From: an uncultured Candidatus Woesearchaeota archaeon
Lineage (GTDB): Archaea > Nanobdellota > Nanobdellia > Woesearchaeales > 21-14-0-10-32-9
NCBI GenBank assembly: GCA_903891505.1
Contig: CAITEO010000037.1
Location: 1 to 7,063 of the forward strand
DNA length: 7,063 bases
Direction of reading: 5' to 3'
Shown in pieces: positions 1 through 5,809 of the stretch. A program made the position numbers and the translations under genes. The notes beneath the pieces were generated by a model. That model searched no databases and was not told the DNA's origin. It saw nothing but the letters and a program-made list of their open reading frames with translations. Each line of letters opens with the position of its first letter. The stretch's first letter is position 1.

Positions 1-917
1 AAACCATTATCTGCCAAATAGTATTTTGGCTGAATCATTTTGTCAAATCTTTTTTTGGCAGAGTAAGAAAAATGATTTATTTTTATTAGAAAGTATGCAT
101 CAATCATTTTTGAGATATAATTCTCCACAGTTTTATTATCCATATTTAACGCTTTTGAAATATTATTTATGCTGAATTTTGTTCCACTATTCTCGAGCAA
201 GTATTTCGCAAGAGAAACCACATTTTCAGGATTTCTTATTTTATATCTTGAAATGACATCTTTATTTATTATATCTTCAAAATATTGTCTGAGCAATTTC
301 TTTTTTTTAGATTCGTCTTTTTCGAGTACAACCTCCGGAAACCCTCCGTATGTAAGATATTCTTCGAGTTCTGGATTTAAAGTGAATGTTTTATACTCTA
401 AGAAACTTAATGGTTTTATTTCGAGCGTTAAGTTTCTTCCTGTAAGAAGCGACGATAGTTCTTTTGAAAGAAGCGAAGCATTCGAGCCTGAAACTATAAA
501 TTTTATTTTTTCTCCTAAGTCATATTTTGTTCTTATAAATCTCTCCCACGAAGGCATCATTTGTACTTCATCGATAAAAAAGTAAATTTTGTCTTTTGCA
601 TTTATTTTTTCTTTGTGTACTTCGAGTATTAATTCGAACAATTTTAGTTGCATAGATTTTTCGAATCTGTAATCTTCTAAATTCACATACAATAATTGCT
701 CTTTTTTTACTCCTTGCGAAATTAGTCTTTTCATTAATTGTTTCATTATTGTAGATTTCCCGCATCGTCTAATTCCCTTAAGAACTAATACTTCTTTTCT
801 TTCTATTAAAGAGGATAATTCTTGCAAATAAATGGGCCGTTCAATACCTGCATCTAAATCTTTGTTCCACAAATTCCAATTTTGCAATATCTCAAAAAGT
901 TCTGTTTTATCAATCAT
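1..917 (-). CDS. AAA_14 / DUF4143 family ATPase, 3' end outside window
   Basis: The minus frame is open from the ATG at 917 to the left edge (305 codons, no stop seen). The family usually has about 380-450 residues, so the C-terminal quarter is missing from view. Seen: Walker A GIRRCGKST at residues 48-56, Walker B FFIDEVQ at about 113-119, an SGSNASLLS stretch near 145 followed by a TGR, which matches the sensor region of AAA_14 proteins, GGFPEVV near 190, a winged-helix-like segment at about 240-265, and YYLADNG at the edge, the counterpart of the DUF4143 'YLxDxGL' motif. Known: these archaeal and bacterial ATPases bind ATP through the AAA domain and carry a C-terminal DUF4143 region; their cellular role is poorly defined, and they are often variable accessory genes. 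A TATA box about 28 bases upstream and no Shine-Dalgarno suggest a leaderless transcript. The five CTC leucine codons I noticed all precede GAA or GAG. Confidence 0.93.
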   Translation of the reverse strand, partial: MIDKTELFEILQNWNLWNKDLDAGIERPIYLQELSSLIERKEVLVLKGIRRCGKSTIMKQLMKRLISQGVKKEQLLYVNLEDYRFEKSMQLKLFELILEVHKEKINAKDKIYFFIDEVQMMPSWERFIRTKYDLGEKIKFIVSGSNASLLSKELSSLLTGRNLTLEIKPLSFLEYKTFTLNPELEEYLTYGGFPEVVLEKDESKKKKLLRQYFEDIINKDVISRYKIRNPENVVSLAKYLLENSGTKFSINNISKALNMDNKTVENYISKMIDAYFLIKINHFSYSAKKRFDKMIQPKYYLADNG

Positions 918-940
918 TAAGAATACATAAAATGTTTTAA

Positions 941-958
941 TTTATATAATTTTCGTTT
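941..958 (-). promoter_or_regulatory. BRE/TATA promoter of the AAA_14 ATPase gene
   Basis: On the minus strand ACGAAAA is followed by TTATATAAA, centred about 28 bases upstream of the ATG at 917. This is the BRE plus TATA arrangement of archaeal promoters. It would place the transcription start at or very near the start codon, giving a leaderless mRNA. Confidence 0.6.
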
Positions 959-965
959 CTAATCC

Positions 966-979
966 AAACATATATAAGC
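966..979 (+). promoter_or_regulatory. TATA-like element upstream of the MBL gene and tRNA-like patch
   Basis: ACATATATAAGC is a good archaeal TATA match. Transcription would begin near 1000, so the RNA would include the 1011-1065 inverted repeat and the tRNA-like patch and have a leader of about 110 bases before the MBL start at 1110. A second, weaker TATA (TTAATAAAA, about 1080-1088) lies 25 bases before that start and would give a leaderless message. Which one is used cannot be told from sequence. Confidence 0.4.
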
Positions 980-1010
980 AATAATAGATAAAAAAGAGTT
1001 ACCTTATAAA

Positions 1011-1065
1011 GGGTTGGATTATTACTTTATTTTGTGGAGAGCATATCAACTTCGAGTCCCAGCCC
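1011..1065 (+). repeat. 7-bp inverted repeat with 41-base loop
   Basis: GGGTTGG (1011-1017) can pair with CCAGCCC (1059-1065), with one G-U pair. The 41-base loop contains a small ACT-TCG-AGT hairpin. It lies just downstream of the TATA at 966-979, so it could be the first structure of a leader RNA. The arms resemble a tRNA acceptor stem, but the internal arms do not fit a tRNA: with TTCGAGT as T-loop, the T-stem does not close. A chance pairing is possible. Confidence 0.25.
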
Positions 1066-1070
1066 GACTG
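1051..1070 (+). other. tRNA 3'-end-like patch (possible att scar or tRNA remnant)
   Basis: These 20 bases match the last segment of a tRNA gene: T-loop TTCGAGT (1051-1057), a possible 3' T-stem strand CCCAG, a 3' acceptor strand CCCGACT, and G as discriminator. The required 5' partners (CTGGG just upstream, AGTCGGG about 70 bases upstream) are absent, so it is not an intact tRNA. The patch is GC-rich within an AT-rich intergenic stretch. Archaeal integrases commonly recombine at tRNA 3' ends and leave such partial copies, but no integrase is visible here. It is unlike the tRNA-Arg at the right edge. Confidence 0.35.
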
Positions 1071-1109
1071 ATAGAAACATTAATAAAATTCATACATTCT
1101 TTCATATAT

Positions 1110-1955
1110 ATGAAAATAACTGTTTTAGGTTCAGGGGGAAATTGTACTATTCCTTGGATTCTTTCAAAGTCAAAAGTTTCTAAAGAGGCAAGAAAAAAAG
1201 GAGGGAGATATGTTAGAACTTGTCCTTCATTCTTCATACATGATGCAAAAATTCTAATAGAATCCCCAGAAACAATATTTACAACTCTTGATAGGGAAAA
1301 TATTCAAGATGTCGACCATCTTTTCTTATCTCATCCGCATCCTGACCACACATACGGTTTAAGGTTTGTTCAAAGTTTAATGGATTATCAAACATCAAAG
1401 CCGAGAAGAATATTACCTCTATATATGGGAGAACAGGCATTTGAGAGATTCAGCAAAATATTTTATCCCTCAGTTATTCATTTCTGGAAAAACCAGCACT
1501 TGCTTGAACCAAACTTAATTAAAGACAAACAAATGCTGAAAATTAAAGACTTGAAAATTACCTGGTATTGTGCAAACAAAGAAGGTAACAATGATACTTT
1601 TGCGTTTTTATTTGAGCAAAAAGGAAAGAAAGTGCTATTCGCACTCGACGATGTCCACGACTTAGAACTTTATCCTGAATTTTATGACTTGGACTTATTA
1701 ATTCATGAATGTGGATGGTTTGATTACAAGCCAAACGGCGAAATACTATTTTTTAATCCTAAAAAGAGATGGTCTGAGGATATCAAATTTGATGAGACTA
1801 TTGAACGAATAAATAAACTCAAACCTAAAAAAACAATTTTGATGAATCTTGAAGAAATTTATGAAAGAAGTTACGATGATTACATTAAATTAGAACAGCA
1901 ATATAAAAAATTAAATATTACATTTGCTTATGATGGCATGAAAATAAAAATATAA
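1110..1955 (+). CDS. metallo-beta-lactamase-fold protein (PhnP/RNase Z-like), incomplete ligand set
   Basis: The product has 281 residues from ATG 1110. The frame stays open further upstream to a TTG at 1014, but MKITVLGSGGN is the usual beginning of the fold, and the upstream codons overlap the tRNA-like patch. Seen: the signature H75-P-H77-P-D79-H80; LFALDD, the likely counterpart of the motif-4 aspartate; and LLIHECGW, like the region after it in RNase Z and PhnP relatives. Odd: where a third-motif His is expected there is YCANKEGNND, and where 'LTH' is expected there is ILMNLEE, so two usual metal ligands seem to be Asn or other residues. It is probably a soluble phosphodiesterase-like hydrolase, or a degenerate one; the substrate is unknown. 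It has no operon partner except the possible 28-residue ORF 23 bases downstream. Confidence 0.88.
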   Translation: MKITVLGSGGNCTIPWILSKSKVSKEARKKGGRYVRTCPSFFIHDAKILIESPETIFTTLDRENIQDVDHLFLSHPHPDHTYGLRFVQSLMDYQTSKPRRILPLYMGEQAFERFSKIFYPSVIHFWKNQHLLEPNLIKDKQMLKIKDLKITWYCANKEGNNDTFAFLFEQKGKKVLFALDDVHDLELYPEFYDLDLLIHECGWFDYKPNGEILFFNPKKRWSEDIKFDETIERINKLKPKKTILMNLEEIYERSYDDYIKLEQQYKKLNITFAYDGMKIKI

Positions 1956-1978
1956 AATAGAACCAAGAGGTCGAAACC

Positions 1979-2065
1979 ATGAAACAAAACATGAATCCTT
2001 TAAACTCAAAACTCGGAACGCAAAACAGAGGCGTCTTGGAGGCTGGGCCCACAACTTCTAAATAA
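1979..2065 (+). CDS. possible 28-residue peptide gene
   Basis: A small frame begins at ATG 1979, 23 bases after the MBL stop, and ends with TAA at 2063-2065. GAGGT at 1967-1971 lies 7 bases before the ATG, a good Shine-Dalgarno in a window where most genes have none; this is the main support. The predicted peptide begins MKQNMNPLNSKLG and ends EAGPTTSK. It is polar and has no membrane segment or recognisable motif. It could be co-transcribed with the MBL gene. The TATA of the next gene overlaps its last codons. I do not recognise it, and it may be a chance frame. Confidence 0.3.
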   Translation: MKQNMNPLNSKLGTQNRGVLEAGPTTSK

Positions 2066-2077
2066 AATTTATAAACA
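2064..2077 (+). promoter_or_regulatory. TATA box for the membrane-anchored protein gene
   Basis: TTTATAAA (about 2068-2075) is centred 28 bases before ATG 2099. No Shine-Dalgarno lies between it and the start, which fits a leaderless transcript. Confidence 0.5.
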
Positions 2078-2098
2078 AACACATACATTTCTAATTGT

Positions 2099-2563
2099 AT
2101 GAAAGAACAGATGAAGGAACACATCTCGAAAAACAAGAAGAAATACACCCTTTTAGTATTTTTTATCATTGCAATCGTGATAATTTTCATTCTTCTTGCA
2201 GGACTTACAATGTTTTCAGGTAAAGAGAAGCCAAAAGGAAAACTCTCATTAACTCTAGACGATAAAACAATCTCAACAGGCGGAAGCACTCAACTTAGAA
2301 TGAACGTGAAAAACGCAGGAAAAATACCGATAAAAGGAGAATTCTCAACAGCAGTTGATGATCCTAATTCTGTAAAGATAAGTTATCCTAATTCTGATTT
2401 ATTGAAGTTCGACTTGCTTCCAGATGAGAGTTTAGAGCGAATAATGAATGTTACTGGAACGTCTATTGCGTACAAGACGCAATACAAGATAAATGTCAAG
2501 ATTGCAAGCGATAATACGACGTACGCATCAAGCGACATAATTCTGACAGTAAAAGGAAAGTAA
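2099..2563 (+). CDS. membrane-anchored exported beta-sandwich protein
   Basis: The product has 154 residues. Seen: a short basic N-terminus (KNKKK at 11-15), one hydrophobic segment at about 17-39 with no obvious cleavage site, and a polar C-terminal domain (about 46-153). That domain has alternating strand-like patterns, including a GGSTQLRMNVKNAGK stretch typical of Ig-like or CARDB-like adhesion/scaffold domains. Two N-glycosylation sequons, NVT (117-119) and NTT (139-141), fit an extracellular location. The likely topology is N-in, C-out. I infer a surface or envelope protein with a small beta-sandwich; no catalytic motif is visible and the partner is unknown. It is transcribed alone from its own TATA and converges on the TctA-like gene, with 49 bases between stop codons. 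Confidence 0.85.
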   Translation: MKEQMKEHISKNKKKYTLLVFFIIAIVIIFILLAGLTMFSGKEKPKGKLSLTLDDKTISTGGSTQLRMNVKNAGKIPIKGEFSTAVDDPNSVKISYPNSDLLKFDLLPDESLERIMNVTGTSIAYKTQYKINVKIASDNTTYASSDIILTVKGK

Positions 2564-2574
2564 AAAATAAAACA
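2562..2574 (-). terminator. T-rich terminator of the TctA-like gene
   Basis: About 40 bases past the minus-strand stop the minus strand reads TTTTATTTTTTAC. Archaeal RNA polymerase terminates at such T-runs without a hairpin. The site abuts the stop of the convergent gene. Confidence 0.35.
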
Positions 2575-2612
2575 GTGCAAGAATTTAACCGGACTTTTCT
2601 TACATTCAATAT

Positions 2613-3806
2613 TCACGCACCTATGAAATATATCATTACTGGCAGCATTATGCACGCCATCATGAGACTTCTAGATATTCCTTTATAATTACAATACAAA
2701 CCAATTCCTGTAGATATCACAAGTACAAATAATCCTGTGAATCCAGAAAAGAAAAATGTAAGTACAATGAGAATCATGATAACAATTTTTGCAAGAAGAG
2801 AATAATCAATCTTCTCCATAATTTTGATGAACCATTTTGCGAGTGCGAATGCAACAAAAACAGCGATACCCGCGCTTATTAGCGCAGTCATTATCATGAG
2901 TGAGACAGGCGGTTTTTCAATTACTTTCATAAGCGCAACAATCGCGCCGTTGCGCGCCTTCCCGAGGACATTTAGCGCAGCTATTGACATAAAGAAATTC
3001 ACCGTCGCTATGCTACTTGTCATTACAAGAAAATCACGAGCATCCTTCTCTTTGAACACAACTGATCCTGCAGCAGCGGCAGTACTCGTACCTATTCCTG
3101 GAAGTATTGCAGTCATAAATCCAGTTAGAGCCCCGACGACGACAATAAAAAAACCTTTAATTGGATTGAATTTTGTCGTATGAGAAAAATTTTGTTCTGG
3201 AATTGTGTTTTTATCATTCAAACTGACAATGAGCGTTGCAAGCCCGAACATTCCTGTAAGAAGAGGAAATAAAGGTTCAGTCATCCGCGCACCGAGAACT
3301 AAAACACCTAGCATTCCTGTGGCTACAAAAACAAATAAACTTCGCAGCACATCTCCTGTCGAGAAAACCATAAATAAAGACACGATGAATATCATTTCCC
3401 AAATAAATGCCTGAAGAAATGGATACATGAATGACAAAGCATATTCAAATAGAACATAAAATATTGCACAAAACAAAAGACCGAAGAGCGATCCTATTAT
3501 CATAAGTTTTACTGCTTCAAATCCATTTCCTTCAAGAACCATCCGATGCCCAGGTAAAACACTTAGTGCCGTATCAGGATTTGGTGCCCCTAAAAATATA
3601 CTTGGAATAAAATCTAGGAACGAATGTGCAATCGCCATTGCTATTATGAAAACTACAATTGCTTCGACGCCAAAAATAGGAATCAGTGTTGCAGCAAAGC
3701 TAACAACTACAACAGAAACAAGATTTATATGAATTCCGGGCGAGAGGCCTGTGAACGTACCTGCGAGTACGCCAACTAATATTGCAAAGAATATTTCAAG
3801 TATCAT
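2613..3806 (-). CDS. TctA-like permease (archaeal COG1784 type)
   Basis: The product has 397 residues, the usual length of the archaeal COG1784 branch and shorter than bacterial TctA (about 500). It is strongly hydrophobic, with about ten membrane segments. Seen: GTFTGLSPGIHINLVS at 16-31 and the related GALTGF...LPGIGTSTAAA at 225-245, which show the internal duplication of the TctA fold with the paired TG...PGI motifs; and PNPDTALSVLPGHRMVLEG at about 75-93, a stretch conserved in this branch. Known: bacterial TctA works with TctB and a periplasmic TctC in citrate or other carboxylate uptake. Neither partner is in this window, and archaeal members usually occur without them, so mechanism and substrate are open. 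The start follows a TATA-like TTTTTATA about 22 bases upstream, consistent with little or no leader. Confidence 0.92.
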   Translation of the reverse strand: MILEIFFAILVGVLAGTFTGLSPGIHINLVSVVVVSFAATLIPIFGVEAIVVFIIAMAIAHSFLDFIPSIFLGAPNPDTALSVLPGHRMVLEGNGFEAVKLMIIGSLFGLLFCAIFYVLFEYALSFMYPFLQAFIWEMIFIVSLFMVFSTGDVLRSLFVFVATGMLGVLVLGARMTEPLFPLLTGMFGLATLIVSLNDKNTIPEQNFSHTTKFNPIKGFFIVVVGALTGFMTAILPGIGTSTAAAAGSVVFKEKDARDFLVMTSSIATVNFFMSIAALNVLGKARNGAIVALMKVIEKPPVSLMIMTALISAGIAVFVAFALAKWFIKIMEKIDYSLLAKIVIMILIVLTFFFSGFTGLFVLVISTGIGLYCNYKGISRSLMMACIMLPVMIYFIGA

Positions 3807-3820
3807 GATTTACTTATACA

Positions 3821-3833
3821 AATATAAAAATAA
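3821..3833 (-). promoter_or_regulatory. TATA-like element of the TctA-like gene
   Basis: The minus strand reads TATTTTTATATT, centred about 22 bases before the ATG at 3806. The spacing is slightly short for a strictly leaderless start, but no Shine-Dalgarno is present. Confidence 0.4.
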
Positions 3834-3842
3834 AATATGTAC

Positions 3843-3853
3843 TAAGAAAAAAC
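3843..3853 (-). terminator. T-run downstream of the six-helix membrane protein gene
   Basis: About 30 bases past the minus-strand stop at 3881 the strand reads GTTTTTTCTTAG. This is a plausible archaeal T-run terminator separating this gene from the TctA-like gene, which has its own TATA. Confidence 0.3.
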
Positions 3854-3880
3854 TGAACAAATTACGAACAAAACCGAAAA

Positions 3881-4441
3881 TTATGCATCTTGTTGTCTAA
3901 TCCACTTCTTCTTTGCTTCATGAACGCCAAGTGCAATGATTCCACCAGCTATTGCTGTGTAGAACTGGAATAAACCCATTGTTGTCAAAAAGAGAGTTGG
4001 AATAATATTGAGCAATACAAGCAAGAACGCCGCTGCGAAGAGGAACAATGCTTTTGCCAAACTTCCAGCAAGAATAGTCAACCACTTATTCACTTTTCTA
4101 TGAAGATTCATCTCCTTGAATGCATAAACTATTATGATATTTCCAATCCAGATGAATGGAACCATGTAAATGAGGAAAATTGTGAAAGGCCCAAATATAA
4201 TTCCTCTCGATAAAACTGCAAGCGACGGAGCGATTACAACTGGAAGTAATTTGTACCCTTTCACATTCAGCGCTGCAGTAATTAGCATCGCATTAACCAT
4301 TATTCCGACAACTATTTGTGGATGACCAACAAAGAGCGGAAGAAAAAAACAAATTGCTGTATAGAGAAGCAGTTCAATTAGTTCTGCTTTGTACTTGAGA
4401 AAGTAATCTTGCCTATTTATCACGTCATAAAAATATTCCAT
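3881..4441 (-). CDS. six-helix membrane protein, ECF substrate-component-like
   Basis: The product has 186 residues with about six hydrophobic segments (near 22-37, 41-58, 64-79, 84-107, 121-147, 156-172) and a basic C-terminus (KKKWIRQQ), size and layout typical of ECF-type S components. The stretch from VGIMVNAML (45-53) through PSLAVLSRG and IFGPF (72-86) to IWIGNIIIV (97-105) resembles a family of membrane proteins often named 'iron hydrogenase' in annotations. No cysteine cluster or hydrogenase motif is present, so that name is not supported. No EcfT or EcfA gene lies nearby. I infer a small-molecule-binding membrane protein, substrate unknown. It is transcribed in the same direction as the TctA-like gene, 74 bases upstream of it, but each has its own TATA. 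The ATG at 4441 is 25 bases downstream of TTTAAATTATA. Confidence 0.8.
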   Translation of the reverse strand: MEYFYDVINRQDYFLKYKAELIELLLYTAICFFLPLFVGHPQIVVGIMVNAMLITAALNVKGYKLLPVVIAPSLAVLSRGIIFGPFTIFLIYMVPFIWIGNIIIVYAFKEMNLHRKVNKWLTILAGSLAKALFLFAAAFLLVLLNIIPTLFLTTMGLFQFYTAIAGGIIALGVHEAKKKWIRQQDA

Positions 4442-4460
4442 TCAAAAATTATCTACTGCC

Positions 4461-4473
4461 TATAATTTAAACT
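4461..4473 (-). promoter_or_regulatory. TATA box of the six-helix membrane protein gene
   Basis: The minus strand reads GTTTAAATTATAG, centred about 25 bases before ATG 4441. The spacing fits leaderless transcription. Confidence 0.45.
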
Positions 4474-4516
4474 TTGTTTATTCCTTAATCATAATAATTA
4501 ATATTTTGCATGATGA

Positions 4517-5422
4517 TCAATATAATATTCCTACCAGAACTCGTTTAACTTGTTCGAATCTAATCTTGTCTTTGTCTCTTAGAGGATTGTTATCTCCCTT
4601 TGTATATGCATACCATCCTTTGTCATCATATCCAATTTCAAGAACTCTGTGAATAATTGTTGACCCATCAGAAAGGTCATAACTAATTATATCTCCTGGA
4701 TATATATCTCTTGGTTCGTGAGGCACTATTTCTATTCCTGTTGACTTTGAATCAAGAACTGGAAGCATTGATCCTGTATCTGTGAACTCTGCAAGAGAAG
4801 ATCTGTTAACTAATATTACTATCATTGAACCATTTGACTTTATATCAGACAGCAATATTCTATCTCTTGGCGCCGGAATTGCAACCTCCATAGGTAGTAT
4901 TTGTTCTTCTCTAATTGAGAGATTCTTTCTCAATTCTGCATTCTCTACTTCAAGCCTTGATACGCGATCAGCATACTCGTTTTGTTGCTCGTTAAGCTGC
5001 TCAATACTTGCCTTATACTCATCCAGCTTTTTAGTTGCAGAGTCGCTATCTGTTAAGAACACGTATCTTAGAAATAACAAAATAATTAATCCAAAAAGAA
5101 TAAAAAATATTACATCAACATAAATAGGTATTTTTGAAACGTGCTTGTTTGCTTCTTCTCGTTCAAGTTGGACTATTCTCTTCTCTATCAGTTGAGCATA
5201 ATTATCTCTTGAAGATGTCAACTTGAGCTTGGCTAAAATAACTTCATCTCCATAATTATCAGTTATCCAAGAAAATATCTTCTTTCCATCATCCAAATTT
5301 AACTTGAACTCATGATCAGTCATAAGTCTTAGTTCTGATGCTAGCTCTTTGTAGTTATGGACAAAAACACCGTCATGAACTTTAAGAGCCCGATCAAACC
5401 TAACTTTATCTAAAAAACTCAT
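4517..5422 (-). CDS. signal peptidase I-like protein (S26B) with DUF5752-like N-domain and coiled-coil stalk
   Basis: The product has 301 residues. Domains in order: an N-terminal DUF5752-like region (about 9-87; G18, YKELASEL 24-31, IFSWI...YGDEVILAKL 49-66); one membrane segment (99-123); a coiled coil (about 129-172); then an S26-type peptidase domain (about 180-301). Catalytic residues: S218 in TGSMLP, H258 in IIHRV (His in place of the bacterial Lys, as in archaeal/ER enzymes), and D277 in KGDNNP as the probable acidic residue. By the positive-inside pattern the DUF5752-like part is cytoplasmic and the peptidase outside. Known: S26B enzymes remove signal peptides. Here about 95 residues separate the membrane from the serine, unlike ordinary forms, so a specialised substrate is possible. 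The start has GAGGGAG shortly upstream. It is divergent from the stand-alone DUF5752 gene, with 84 bases between. Confidence 0.88.
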   Translation of the reverse strand: MSFLDKVRFDRALKVHDGVFVHNYKELASELRLMTDHEFKLNLDDGKKIFSWITDNYGDEVILAKLKLTSSRDNYAQLIEKRIVQLEREEANKHVSKIPIYVDVIFFILFGLIILLFLRYVFLTDSDSATKKLDEYKASIEQLNEQQNEYADRVSRLEVENAELRKNLSIREEQILPMEVAIPAPRDRILLSDIKSNGSMIVILVNRSSLAEFTDTGSMLPVLDSKSTGIEIVPHEPRDIYPGDIISYDLSDGSTIIHRVLEIGYDDKGWYAYTKGDNNPLRDKDKIRFEQVKRVLVGILY

Positions 5423-5426
5423 TTAC

Positions 5427-5435
5427 TCCCTCTTT
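5427..5435 (-). promoter_or_regulatory. Shine-Dalgarno of the peptidase gene
   Basis: The minus strand has AGAGGGAG ending about 4 bases before ATG 5422. It supports this start and marks the gene as leadered, unlike most of its neighbours. Confidence 0.5.
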
Positions 5436-5472
5436 TATGTTCTTTTTTAGTAATCACTGCATAAGGTTAGCT

Positions 5473-5489
5473 AAATTATTTATATTTAA
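5473..5489. promoter_or_regulatory. shared AT-rich TATA region of a divergent promoter
   Basis: AAATTATTTATATTTAA is near-symmetric and reads as a TATA box on both strands. On the plus strand its centre (about 5483) lies 24 bases before ATG 5507, predicting a leaderless DUF5752 mRNA. On the minus strand it would start RNA near 5455, leaving about 30 bases of leader with the Shine-Dalgarno of the peptidase gene. The two genes may thus share promoter DNA. Confidence 0.45.
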
Positions 5490-5506
5490 CTGAATATTGT
5501 GACTAA

Positions 5507-5809
5507 ATGGACCTTAAAACCTTAAAAAATACTGTGTTAGCTGACTGTTCAAGTGATAAATCGTTCTGGACAACAAACGGCGTAGTCTGTAGAAACATCT
5601 ATGAATTAGCAAGCGATTTAGCTAGTATGAATAATCAAATATTCAGATATCATGTAGATCGTTCGAGTAAAAAGAATGATTTCGCAAATTGGATACGCCA
5701 TGTTCTAGGCGACGATGTCTTAGCAGAAAGACTCTATGCAATAAGTGATAAAGACCTGTATACGGATATTATCAAAGAACGCATCAAAGAGCTAGAGTGC
5801 ATACAGTAA
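5507..5809 (+). CDS. stand-alone DUF5752 family protein
   Basis: The product has 100 residues, soluble, with no signal or membrane segment. It carries the signature I associate with archaeal DUF5752: F20-W21, G25, IYELASDLASM (31-41), IFRYHV (45-50), NDFANWI (57-63), LGDDVLAERL (67-76), and a final helix with ERIKELE. The same order of blocks occurs in the first 87 residues of the divergent signal peptidase-like protein, so the two are homologous across the domain. The biochemical function of the family is unknown to me. The arrangement suggests that both products act in the same process, perhaps as soluble and membrane-bound forms competing for one partner; that is inference. ATG 5507 has no Shine-Dalgarno and lies 24 bases from a TATA, so it is probably leaderless. 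Confidence 0.88.
   Translation: MDLKTLKNTVLADCSSDKSFWTTNGVVCRNIYELASDLASMNNQIFRYHVDRSSKKNDFANWIRHVLGDDVLAERLYAISDKDLYTDIIKERIKELECIQ

Noticed and set aside
169..585. Plus-strand frame of 138 codons.
   Set aside because: It is antisense to the AAA_14 ATPase, whose Walker motifs are clear; no promoter or start signal supports it.
1011..1066. A complete tRNA with acceptor GGGTTGG/CCAGCCC.
   Set aside because: The space between the arms (41 bases) is too short and no D, anticodon or T arm folds; kept only as an inverted repeat.
1014..1109. A 32-residue upstream extension of the MBL protein from TTG 1014.
   Set aside because: The fold begins at MKITVLGSGG (1110), the extension overlaps the tRNA-like patch, and a TATA lies 25 bases before 1110.
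1918..2289. Minus-strand frame of 123 codons.
   Set aside because: It spans an intergenic region and the start of the membrane-anchored gene in antisense; the product looks random and has no start signal.
2824..3414. Two plus-strand frames rich in Ala/Thr/Ile.
   Set aside because: They are shadows opposite the TctA-like permease, with the composition expected from antisense of hydrophobic codons.
3881..4441. Hydrogenase function suggested by similar proteins named 'iron hydrogenase'.
   Set aside because: Only one cysteine and no iron-sulphur or H-cluster motif; the protein is a six-helix membrane protein.
4782..5123. Plus-strand frame of 113 codons.
   Set aside because: Antisense to the peptidase; the Ser-rich product reflects the coiled-coil codons on the other strand.
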